IMG/VR virus record: IMGVR_UViG_3300024346_000098
Location: 1 to 51,883 of that record
Length of the DNA stretch: 51,883 bases
Source of the DNA: a virus
Direction: 5' to 3' (one strand)
Every line of letters begins with the position of its first letter. Position 1 is the stretch's first letter. Below are positions 15,399 to 22,010 of this stretch, piece by piece. A program made the position numbers and the translations under genes. Under the pieces are notes generated by a model. It did not search any database. It was not told the DNA's origin and saw only the letters and a program-made list of their open reading frames with translations.

Positions 15399-16326
15399 TA
15401 GTCCAGAAGAACTTTTAGAACAGTACAATAACGGATTACAAGGTGCAGTATGTGATCCAGTTGACATGGCTAAACTTATGCATGAATTACCACATCCACT
15501 ATTTGGAGATGCTGGTGATCAATTATTATATGGCACAGGAAAAGGTGTTTTATCTTTACCGTACAAAGCAATTCAATATTTCTTCCCTTCTTTTGGAGGG
15601 GATGAATCACAGACCACTGGCGATTGTGTTAGTCATGCAACACGCAATGCTGTAGACATCACTAGAGCCTACGAGATTCTCTATGGCAAGGAGAAAGAAT
15701 CTTTCATTGCTAGAGGTGCTACTGAGCCAATCTACGGTTCTAGGGGGTCTAGCGGTCTAGGAATGCACTGCTCACAAGCTGCAAGGTTTGTAAGCGTGAC
15801 GGGTGGATTCTTACTTCGTCAAAAATATGAAAAACTCGGCATTGACTTATCCACGTACAATGCTAAAATAGGAATGAACTGGGGCGGCAGAGGCATTCCA
15901 GAACCAGTTATCAAAGAATGTGCAGAGCATAAAATCACTACAGTAACAACTGTAAATAGCGTAGAACAAGCTAGAGACTTATTGGCTAACGGGTATGTTT
16001 TATCTGTTTGCTCTAATTATGGATTCTCTTCTCAGAGAGATAAGAATGGAATAGCTGAACCTCAAGGTAGTTGGGCGCACGCAATGGCATTAATTGCATG
16101 TGACGACACTTATGAAAGATTTAATGAAATGCTATTCCTAGTTCAAAACAGTTGGGGTCTTTGGAATAGTGGACCTAAATGGTATGAACAACCAGATGGA
16201 AGTTTCTGGGTTAGGCAAAAGGTTGCTGAGGGTATGATTGGTGCTGGAGCAACATTTGCCTACACTAACTTCAATGGCTTTAAACGCAAGATGGATTGGA
16301 CAAGAGTCAAGGAGATTTTCGCATGA
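15388..16326 (+). CDS. Papain-like (C1 family) cysteine protease, 312 aa
   Basis: The catalytic triad can be placed at Cys80 (QTTGDCVSHA, with the oxyanion Gln75), His231 (GSWAHAMALIACD) and Asn254 (LVQNSWG), in the right order and spacing for a papain-fold peptidase. GSSGLGMHCSQAA (about 121-132) fits the region after the active-site helix. No signal peptide is present, so it works in the cytoplasm or leaves with help. It is followed by five small membrane proteins, one of which is holin-like. It could be a virion maturation protease, an anti-host enzyme or a wall-protein-degrading lysis enzyme. Confidence 0.85.
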   Translation: MEFNSPEELLEQYNNGLQGAVCDPVDMAKLMHELPHPLFGDAGDQLLYGTGKGVLSLPYKAIQYFFPSFGGDESQTTGDCVSHATRNAVDITRAYEILYGKEKESFIARGATEPIYGSRGSSGLGMHCSQAARFVSVTGGFLLRQKYEKLGIDLSTYNAKIGMNWGGRGIPEPVIKECAEHKITTVTTVNSVEQARDLLANGYVLSVCSNYGFSSQRDKNGIAEPQGSWAHAMALIACDDTYERFNEMLFLVQNSWGLWNSGPKWYEQPDGSFWVRQKVAEGMIGAGATFAYTNFNGFKRKMDWTRVKEIFA

Positions 16327-16721
16327 ATTTAAAAAGTGTGGTAGTTCTTGGACTTGGATTAATTGTAGGCTATACCTATAGTGAATATAAGGCAGCAGAT
16401 AAACAAATTCAAGTATACGGATCTAGAGATATTCAATCAGATCTAAAAAAAGAAGTTGAGAGAGTTAATAGTATTTTAGATACTACAGAAAAGAAAAATA
16501 TTAAAAAAGAAAATGTACCAAAGCCAGCTCCTCCAGCACCTGAAATCGCATGTAAATGCAACGGGACTGGCGAAATAGTTCAGGCAGATGGTAATAAGCT
16601 CAAATGTCAATGTTCAAAAGATGGTGGCGTGTGTAAATGTAAACCAAAAGAAGAGCCGCCAATCCAGACAACTCAACCTCAAGTACAACCCCAAGTACAA
16701 TATATTCAGGTGAACCCATGA
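16323..16721 (+). CDS. Membrane-anchored Cys/Pro-rich protein, 132 aa
   Basis: An N-terminal hydrophobic segment (about 4-18) acts as signal anchor. A charged helix follows, then a Pro-rich linker (about 66-74) and a Cys-rich segment (about 76-106) with CKCNGTGEI, KCQC and CKCK, which recalls the CxxCxGxG units of DnaJ zinc fingers. The end is Gln/Pro repeats (QPQVQPQVQ). ATG 16323 overlaps the protease stop by 4 nt, so the two are co-translated. The cysteines could bind metal or form disulfides outside the membrane. Confidence 0.65.
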   Translation: MNLKSVVVLGLGLIVGYTYSEYKAADKQIQVYGSRDIQSDLKKEVERVNSILDTTEKKNIKKENVPKPAPPAPEIACKCNGTGEIVQADGNKLKCQCSKDGGVCKCKPKEEPPIQTTQPQVQPQVQYIQVNP

Positions 16722-17062
16722 GTGCAACAGAAGATCTGGCTAAAGAAATAGCCTCAAATATAGAGGATGGCGAAAACAGCTACTCTTTTGATTTTGGTCT
16801 AATTGTAATTATTGGATCAATCATTATTGGAGTTCTTCAATTGCTAATGAAATGCAATGTGTTTGGAAGAAGTCTAGAAGACCGGGTTAAAAATCCCGGC
16901 ACGCTAGATAAAATTCTATTACGTAAAGCTGTAAAAGATAAACTTCCAAAAGAGTATGCCCATTTAAGACCGCAAGTGCAAGATCTTATACTGGCAAAGT
17001 CAAAAAAAATAACATCAGAAAATTTTCAATCAATCGTTCAGGAGGCAAAAAATGCAAACTAA
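16718..17062 (+). CDS. Single-pass membrane protein, 114 aa
   Basis: An acidic N-terminus (1-25), one hydrophobic helix (about 26-45) and a basic cytoplasmic-type C-terminal half with helices. It is not recognised. It overlaps both neighbours (4 and 11 nt). It belongs to the row of five membrane proteins after the protease. Confidence 0.65.
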   Translation: MSATEDLAKEIASNIEDGENSYSFDFGLIVIIGSIIIGVLQLLMKCNVFGRSLEDRVKNPGTLDKILLRKAVKDKLPKEYAHLRPQVQDLILAKSKKITSENFQSIVQEAKNAN

Positions 17063-17240
17063 AATTCAAGCATTGTTACAATCTCGTAGGTTCTGGGTCG
17101 CAGTGGCTGGCGTCGTAGCTGTAACAACAGAAAGTCTAGGAATTACTACTCTAAGTTCAGAACAGATCCAAAATATTGTTCTGCTTTGTGCAAGTTGGAT
17201 TGTTGGCGATTCGCTCAGAAAGACTGAGGTGACACAATGA
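17052..17240 (+). CDS. Small holin-like membrane protein, 62 aa
   Basis: Two hydrophobic helices (about 13-32 and 39-54) with a short turn and charged ends, the size and layout of a class II holin. The basic start has QSRRFWVAVAG, which recalls phage holin-like proteins. If it is a holin, it would form the membrane hole at lysis, and the protease at 15388 would be the natural candidate for its partner. This is topology-based only. Confidence 0.6.
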   Translation: MQTKIQALLQSRRFWVAVAGVVAVTTESLGITTLSSEQIQNIVLLCASWIVGDSLRKTEVTQ

Positions 17241-17515
17241 GTACGGGTCAAATAATTTTCTTAGGTCTTGGGATTGTTTTAGTTCTATCGTCCTTTGATT
17301 TCTCATCTTTGCTTAAAAGGCTAGAGAAGAAAGCTAATGAAATAGATATTCCAAATATCATTCCAGCTCCTAGTCCAGTTAATACTAAAGATAACTTAGT
17401 CGAAATTGTTCAAAAGTGGCAAGTCCTAAAAGATGCTTGCGAAGAGAACAATCTATCTGAAGCTGTAACAAAATTAGACGAAATTTTCCCGATGCTAATT
17501 AAAGTGGATAAATAA
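17237..17515 (+). CDS. Single-pass membrane protein, 92 aa
   Basis: One N-terminal hydrophobic helix (about 4-22) is followed by a basic stretch (KRLEKK), a Pro-rich hinge and a C-terminal helical domain (about 50-92). It is not recognised. The layout suits a spanin-like or anchor protein but has no specific signature. It overlaps the holin-like gene by 4 nt. Confidence 0.6.
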   Translation: MSTGQIIFLGLGIVLVLSSFDFSSLLKRLEKKANEIDIPNIIPAPSPVNTKDNLVEIVQKWQVLKDACEENNLSEAVTKLDEIFPMLIKVDK

Positions 17516-17516
17516 C

Positions 17517-17990
17517 ATGAATTTAAGACTATATTTAGGAATAGGTTTGATAGTTATCGGATTCTTCTGGGATAGCATATCAATATCTAATATTAATAAA
17601 CCTGTTGCTCCATCTACAGATTACAATAAAATATTAGACTTAAAAAAGCCTAGTGATAAAGTATATGAAGAATTAAAAGATGTAAAGTCTATAGTCTCAG
17701 GACCAGATGAAGTTTTTGACAGAGAAGTGATTGCTATATTTCATAATGAAATGGGTAAGAGATTACCATCTTATGAAAATGTAAATTCGATATCTTTTGA
17801 AAATTTCTATGTAGACTCTGCTAAACTAACTTTTAATAGTAGATTAAGCAATAAGTATAAAGCTCTTGGAGATAGAATGTATAAAATCATACTATCTACG
17901 CTCGGAGAAAATGAATCGATCATTACAAAAGAAGAGCAAATAGCTTTATCTGAAAAAATGCGAGCAATGGCTTGGATTTTACTAAATTAA
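17517..17990 (+). CDS. Membrane-anchored protein, 157 aa
   Basis: An N-terminal membrane helix (about 5-20) and a soluble, mostly helical domain of about 130 residues. Not recognised. It is the last of five consecutive membrane proteins behind the cysteine protease and precedes a strong promoter, so it ends this unit. Confidence 0.65.
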   Translation: MNLRLYLGIGLIVIGFFWDSISISNINKPVAPSTDYNKILDLKKPSDKVYEELKDVKSIVSGPDEVFDREVIAIFHNEMGKRLPSYENVNSISFENFYVDSAKLTFNSRLSNKYKALGDRMYKIILSTLGENESIITKEEQIALSEKMRAMAWILLN

Positions 17991-17991
17991 C

Positions 17992-18020
17992 TTGACATTT
18001 TGATGTGGGTCTGATATAAT
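17992..18020 (+). promoter_or_regulatory. Consensus sigma70 promoter
   Basis: TTGACA at 17992-17997 and TATAAT at 18015-18020 are 17 nt apart, a consensus match. It serves the 18051 gene, which has AGGAG 7-11 nt ahead of its start. The -10 box lies inside the inverted repeat at 18006-18032. Confidence 0.9.
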
Positions 18021-18032
18021 ACATTAGACCCA
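18006..18032 (+). promoter_or_regulatory. Candidate operator over the -10 box
   Basis: Seven-base arms TGGGTCT (18006-18012) and AGACCCA (18026-18032) are perfectly inverted around a 13-base centre that contains TATAAT. A dimeric repressor bound here would block the promoter. The same arms were not seen at the other promoters in the window. Confidence 0.45.
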
Positions 18033-18050
18033 TTTTCAAAAGGAGAAGAA

Positions 18051-18440
18051 ATGAAAAAGCAATACACCGCAGTGGTTTCCCTGATTGCAGTATTTCATGA
18101 TAAGTCATATCCACAGGCAGATCCTAACTATATAAAAATACTATTAGACGATGAAGATAAAGTTCTAAAAAAAGAAATTAACTTATTCCACGAAAATATA
18201 GACGCCTGTCTAGCAGAATTATTTAATGAGTATATAAAAATTAGCTACGAATGGGCAGAAAAAGAGCTAGTGATATGTAGAAAAAACAACGATGAAATAG
18301 AAATTATATACAGAGTTATAATGCCACACTTTAGAGATTGCACGAAGAAGGGCAATATTTTAAATATAACTGATTTTTTTAACTTAACAATGGATGAATA
18401 TTATGTCGAATGTATCACTGGAACCCCAAGAGGATTCTGA
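18051..18440 (+). CDS. Hypothetical protein, 129 aa
   Basis: Not recognised. It has an alternating pattern of beta strands and helices (TAVVSLIAVFHD at the start, then an acidic helix). It is the first gene behind a strong promoter with a possible operator, and the next gene overlaps its 3' end by 38 nt in another frame. It is soluble and acidic, with no catalytic motif that I can name. Confidence 0.65.
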   Translation: MKKQYTAVVSLIAVFHDKSYPQADPNYIKILLDDEDKVLKKEINLFHENIDACLAELFNEYIKISYEWAEKELVICRKNNDEIEIIYRVIMPHFRDCTKKGNILNITDFFNLTMDEYYVECITGTPRGF

Positions 18441-18729
18441 AGAAGAATTTACACCGAAGTCGTTTATAATCTTTTGCCTTGATGACGATGGAAATGTAGC
18501 GTTCGAAACGTCATGGGGAGATACAATCGAAGATATAAAGAAATTTGCTGTTCTTTTGAGTAAAGTAAATGACGGACAATTTGAAAAAATGATACTAGAG
18601 CAATTAAAGATTCAATCAAAAGAAAAAGAAAATGGCTCAAAGCAGTATTATGCTTTTAATAAAAGTTATAAAGAATTACAAAAGCCAACAGATTTAGTTA
18701 TAGATCCTACCAATGTGGAGTTAAACTAA
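18403..18729 (+). CDS. Acidic hypothetical protein, 108 aa
   Basis: Not recognised. Two in-frame starts exist, ATG 18394 and ATG 18403; I list the second, without strong evidence for either. A Glu-rich N-terminus (about 8-17) leads to a small alpha/beta body with FIIFCLDDDGNVAF. The next gene starts on its stop codon, so the group 18051-19632 is one transcript. Confidence 0.6.
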   Translation: MSNVSLEPQEDSEEEFTPKSFIIFCLDDDGNVAFETSWGDTIEDIKKFAVLLSKVNDGQFEKMILEQLKIQSKEKENGSKQYYAFNKSYKELQKPTDLVIDPTNVELN

Positions 18730-19136
18730 TGAAAAAAATAATGTGGGAAAACTGGAATGAAAAAGAAATCGAACTATCTGAAGGTGCATCCTTAGAAAGT
18801 CTAATGCTTGATAACTCAGATAATTCAGAAGATCAAATGATGCAGCTAGAGAATTTACTACCACCTTTTATGGCTGAAATGCAATCTCCTAATTTACATA
18901 CTCCATTCGGAGTTGTTCCAACAGAGTCGGCCTTGAAGCCATCGGATAGATGGCAATGCTGGATGGGATATACAAACTTTGATCTAACACATAAAGTGTC
19001 AGACAGAATGAAAGTAATTAACGGAGTGGAAGCTCTTAGGATTATGAGTCGATATACATTTTGTGTAGGCGTAGGAAAAATGTTTAACTTTACTAGCGTT
19101 CGGAAGGAAATAGAAAATGCAATCTGTAAACAGTGA
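18729..19136 (+). CDS. Hypothetical protein, 135 aa
   Basis: Not recognised. The first half is acidic; the second half contains RWQCWMGYTNFDLT and a following helical segment ending near a GVGKMFNF stretch. It is reminiscent of small proteins found near virion genes in large phages but has no named domain. It overlaps the sigma factor gene by 20 nt, which suggests coupled expression. Confidence 0.6.
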   Translation: MKKIMWENWNEKEIELSEGASLESLMLDNSDNSEDQMMQLENLLPPFMAEMQSPNLHTPFGVVPTESALKPSDRWQCWMGYTNFDLTHKVSDRMKVINGVEALRIMSRYTFCVGVGKMFNFTSVRKEIENAICKQ

Positions 19137-19632
19137 ACAGAATAATAAAAGATTCGAAGAAGCTATTAATAATGACTACTATAAAAAAATTATGCATAAA
19201 GTATGCAATGAAAATCTAAAAGGGATGGCCACTAAGGACGAAATAAAGTCATTGATAATGAATACGCTTTGGAACTGCATTCAAAAATTTGACGATCAAA
19301 AAAAGGTAAAGTTTTCTTCTTATCTATATAGAAGCATTCAAAATAACTCTAGAAGAATTTACAAGAGCAAAGCTAAAGAGTTTAGAAATATTGAATACAT
19401 AGAAAATTATCATAGCATCCCAGATAATGACTTTAAAAATAAGCAAGAGGTTAGAGATATATTGATGTCTGTAGTAGATTTAAATCCAGAATTGCATAAT
19501 ATACTAGTTCAAAAGTTTTATTATAACATGACAAATAAGGAAATTGGAGAGGCAAATGGCTATGGCAAAGAAGCTGCAAGAAAAAAATTAAAAAAGGCTA
19601 TAGAATTGTGTCGCGAATTGTGTATAGTATAA
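19117..19632 (+). CDS. Phage-encoded sigma-70 family factor
   Basis: A 171-residue protein of ECF/late-sigma size. The first half (about 40-90) holds a region 2-like pattern with LIMNTLWNCIQKFDDQKKVKFSSYLYRSIQNNSRR (given by position, about 46-80), matching the F-D-x-x-K/FSSYL segment that binds core polymerase and the -10 element. The second half (about 105-165) is a region 4 helix-turn-helix with TNKEIGEANGYGKEAARKKLKKA. It lies directly upstream of a probable major structural gene, which fits late transcription control. Its promoter preference is unknown. Confidence 0.82.
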   Translation: MQSVNSEQNNKRFEEAINNDYYKKIMHKVCNENLKGMATKDEIKSLIMNTLWNCIQKFDDQKKVKFSSYLYRSIQNNSRRIYKSKAKEFRNIEYIENYHSIPDNDFKNKQEVRDILMSVVDLNPELHNILVQKFYYNMTNKEIGEANGYGKEAARKKLKKAIELCRELCIV

Positions 19633-19633
19633 T
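19606..19633 (+). promoter_or_regulatory. Possible promoter of the structural gene
   Basis: TATAAT at 19628-19633 with a weak TTGTGT at 19606-19611, 16 nt upstream, overlapping the end of the sigma factor gene. The leader to 19703 is about 60 nt and A-rich. It could be read by the host sigma or, given the weak -35, by the phage sigma factor. Confidence 0.5.
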
Positions 19634-19702
19634 AGGAAAAGGAACTTATAGTTAAAAAGGACAAAAGGAAATTTAAAATTTAAAAAGAACGAGGTAATAG
19701 CT

Positions 19703-20341
19703 ATGGTTCCAAATCAAAGTGTAAACCCATATTTGAAGAATACTTCTGATGGGACATTCACAAAGCAAACTTATGGCGGCACAATCGTTGGACTTTCTTC
19801 TCCAACGACAATTATTACAAAAGCCCTTTTAGTTAAAGATATTAATGCTAGCGAACCTAACATTTATACTTTTCCTAAATTACTATCCGGCAACAGAACT
19901 TACAACACTGCTAAGATTCTAAGTTCTGGTACTTTTGCTTATAATGCAGCTGTGAATAAGACTTGGGTCATGACAAGATTGACAACAACTCTTGCTGGCG
20001 TATCCAAGACTTTCCTCCAGTTCATTGGCAATGTTGAATCTGCACCTTCTATTGCGTATTATGTAAAAGATAATTGGGTCAATAGAACTAGTGCAATTCG
20101 CACCAACCTCTTCAGTCGTACTGGATACAGCACAACTGGAACTGGATATGGTGGTAAGATTAAGAAGAGAACTACATGGAACACAACTCTTACAGCAACT
20201 GCTGGTGCAGATTTTGGTTCCGTTGCTTCTCAGCCAAGCAGAGCATATCCGGGCGAACTCTACATCTTGAATAACTTTGTAGATTACAATCCTGCTACAA
20301 GCTCCAATAAATTTTACTACAAGCCAATCACTGGTAAGTAA
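19703..20341 (+). CDS. Probable virion structural protein, 212 aa
   Basis: The composition is typical of an abundant structural protein: rich in Thr, Ser, Ala, Gly and Asn, few charged residues, no cysteine, and many alternating short strands. It has its own leader with a GAGG ribosome site and a strong terminator right after it, as expected for a highly expressed one-gene unit. No family was recognised; tail tube, decoration or head protein are all possible. Confidence 0.65.
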   Translation: MVPNQSVNPYLKNTSDGTFTKQTYGGTIVGLSSPTTIITKALLVKDINASEPNIYTFPKLLSGNRTYNTAKILSSGTFAYNAAVNKTWVMTRLTTTLAGVSKTFLQFIGNVESAPSIAYYVKDNWVNRTSAIRTNLFSRTGYSTTGTGYGGKIKKRTTWNTTLTATAGADFGSVASQPSRAYPGELYILNNFVDYNPATSSNKFYYKPITGK

Positions 20342-20357
20342 TGTAATTTTGAATATG

Positions 20358-20386
20358 GGGTCAGGTTTCGGCCTGACCCTTTTTTT
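20358..20386 (+). terminator. Rho-independent terminator
   Basis: A perfect 8-bp GC-rich stem (20358-20365 with 20372-20379), a TTTCGG loop and a seven-T tail. It ends the structural gene transcript before the AAGGAG of the next gene at 20387-20392. Confidence 0.93.
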
Positions 20387-20399
20387 AAGGAGAAGTGAT

Positions 20400-20804
20400 A
20401 TGACTTCATGGCATGAAATTTTACCAAATCTAGGCGAGTTTATAAATAAAACTGGATTTCCTGTTGGATTATGGCTTATCACTGGTTTTATAGTATATAA
20501 GCTTGGCAAAAAGGTTTTTGTTAAAATCGAACCAATCGTAGATGCGCATTTTGAATTAGTTACAGAACTTAAAAATAGCTCTAGTAGAACAACAGAAATT
20601 TTAGAAAAGCAAAATGAAATATTGGTAAGTAATTTTAATGTACACGCCGATATATTAAATGACCATACTAATAAGCTTGATAAAATAATGCAAGTTAATA
20701 TTGTAAGAAATGATATATTAGAAGATGCTAAAAAAAAAGTAATCCCGATGTCTAACGGAATGGCGACCGCTGTCGCTGGAGTTTCAAATGGAGTTAAAAG
20801 ATAA
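20400..20804 (+). CDS. Membrane protein with coiled-coil tail, 134 aa
   Basis: One hydrophobic helix (about 19-34), then a long charged helical region (about 45-110) with heptad-like spacing, and a Gly/Ala-rich end. The start is ATG 20400, 7 nt after AAGGAG. The layout resembles phage membrane proteins of the BhlA/holin-like or superinfection-immunity type, but there is no diagnostic motif. Confidence 0.65.
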   Translation: MTSWHEILPNLGEFINKTGFPVGLWLITGFIVYKLGKKVFVKIEPIVDAHFELVTELKNSSSRTTEILEKQNEILVSNFNVHADILNDHTNKLDKIMQVNIVRNDILEDAKKKVIPMSNGMATAVAGVSNGVKR

Positions 20805-20973
20805 ATTAGTCGAGATTTTACTGAATCAGCTAAATTTTTCCCAGTCAGATCTTGACAAAGTGAAAGCGGTGTTGGATAATATAAACGTAAGGAAGGTTGG
20901 AGACAAGACCTTCATCGACATAAGACTAAACAAGATAACCGTAGTTTTAGAAAGCGACAAGAATGAGTATTAA
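20788..20973 (+). CDS. Hypothetical protein, 61 aa
   Basis: Not recognised. It begins with two short helices (about 2-28) followed by two or three strands ending in DIRLNKITVVLE. It overlaps both neighbours (17 and 11 nt). The pattern is that of a small alpha/beta domain of unknown function. Confidence 0.6.
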   Translation: MELKDKLVEILLNQLNFSQSDLDKVKAVLDNINVRKVGDKTFIDIRLNKITVVLESDKNEY

Positions 20974-21307
20974 AATTGGATCTATTGACATTAAAGAAGA
21001 GTTTGAATGGATTAATGAAACATTGAGCTTCTTTAAATTTAGACAGAATAAGGTTAACTACTATTGTACAAGCATTCAAATGCTAGATGAAAGAGACGGT
21101 TATCTTGCTTTCTTTTTATCTCCTAAATTAGATAAACTTTTTAAAGATGGCGACTATAATAATAAAATGTTATATGAGCTAATTAGAGATGAAATAAATG
21201 ACTTTTACTTTATCTCATTTTCAGATGAAAATCCGGCGAGTGAGCAAATTGAATATGTAGGACAAATGGGGAAAAAGGACGTACTTTCATTTTTTGAAAT
21301 TGCATAA
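20963..21307 (+). CDS. Hypothetical protein, 114 aa
   Basis: Not recognised. Acidic, aromatic-rich and soluble, with mixed strands and helices and no cysteine pair or membrane segment. Overlap with the previous gene suggests that the two are made together. It lies before the nucleotide genes but shows no enzyme motif. Confidence 0.6.
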   Translation: MSIKIGSIDIKEEFEWINETLSFFKFRQNKVNYYCTSIQMLDERDGYLAFFLSPKLDKLFKDGDYNNKMLYELIRDEINDFYFISFSDENPASEQIEYVGQMGKKDVLSFFEIA

Positions 21308-21324
21308 CACTATAGGACAAAACA

Positions 21325-21528
21325 ATGATCAATTTAAAGACAGTAGATCTTGACAAGTTGGAAAACTTAACCCGTGTTACAATTCCGGGAACCGAAACAA
21401 ATAAAAGACTTTCTGGATATTTTGGATACTTTGAGTCAAAGCAAGGTTATAATAAGTTAGTAGCTTATGGGCCTGAAGAAAAGGCTTTTCAACTCACTTG
21501 GATTCACAAAGAGTATCTTACAAAATGA
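21325..21528 (+). CDS. Hypothetical beta-rich protein, 67 aa
   Basis: Not recognised. The sequence reads as a small beta barrel: repeated strand-like segments separated by Gly (TRVTIPGTE, SGYFGYFESKQGY, KLVAYGPE). It overlaps the dCMP deaminase start by 4 nt, which ties its translation to the nucleotide genes. Confidence 0.6.
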   Translation: MINLKTVDLDKLENLTRVTIPGTETNKRLSGYFGYFESKQGYNKLVAYGPEEKAFQLTWIHKEYLTK

Positions 21529-22010
21529 GAACCGACTGGGATCAATACTTTATGGCAATGGCCCATTTAGCCGCTGTGCGTTCACATGACGCTCAAACGC
21601 AAGTGGGCTGTGTCATTGTTAACGAAGACAATCATGTCGTTAGCATAGGATATAACGGCTTTCCAGCCGATACAAAGGACGAGAACCTACCAATGATACG
21701 TCCATATAAATATCCTTATATGATTCACGCAGAACAAAATGCTTTGGCCAATATGATCGTAAAAGAAAAAAACTTACGAGCTTATGTAACTGGATATCCA
21801 TGTTCTGTCTGTTCAAAAATATTATGGCAGAACGGGATTAGAAAAATTATAGTAGATAAACATGGAGTGATTTATTCCATGAGCGAAGATGATGTTAAGA
21901 TCATCAATTTCCTAATAGAAAATGGATTACAAATTAAAGAAGTAGATTTTGAATATAGTGTATTCAGCAATCTAAGCATCAAATTAAAAAACAAAAGGGC
22001 AAAAGAATAA
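21525..22010 (+). CDS. dcd-type: dCMP deaminase
   Basis: Deaminates dCMP to dUMP, the substrate of ThyX at 3546. The zinc-deaminase motifs are HAEQNAL (His and catalytic Glu, about 73-79) and PCSVC (two Cys ligands, about 99-103). The early TQVGCVIV and GYNGFP segments are typical of dCMP deaminases. I chose ATG 21525, which gives 161 residues and a 4-nt overlap with the previous gene. The RTPR gene starts on its last base. The symbol given is generic; the exact name used for phage versions varies. Confidence 0.92.
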   Translation: MRTDWDQYFMAMAHLAAVRSHDAQTQVGCVIVNEDNHVVSIGYNGFPADTKDENLPMIRPYKYPYMIHAEQNALANMIVKEKNLRAYVTGYPCSVCSKILWQNGIRKIIVDKHGVIYSMSEDDVKIINFLIENGLQIKEVDFEYSVFSNLSIKLKNKRAKE

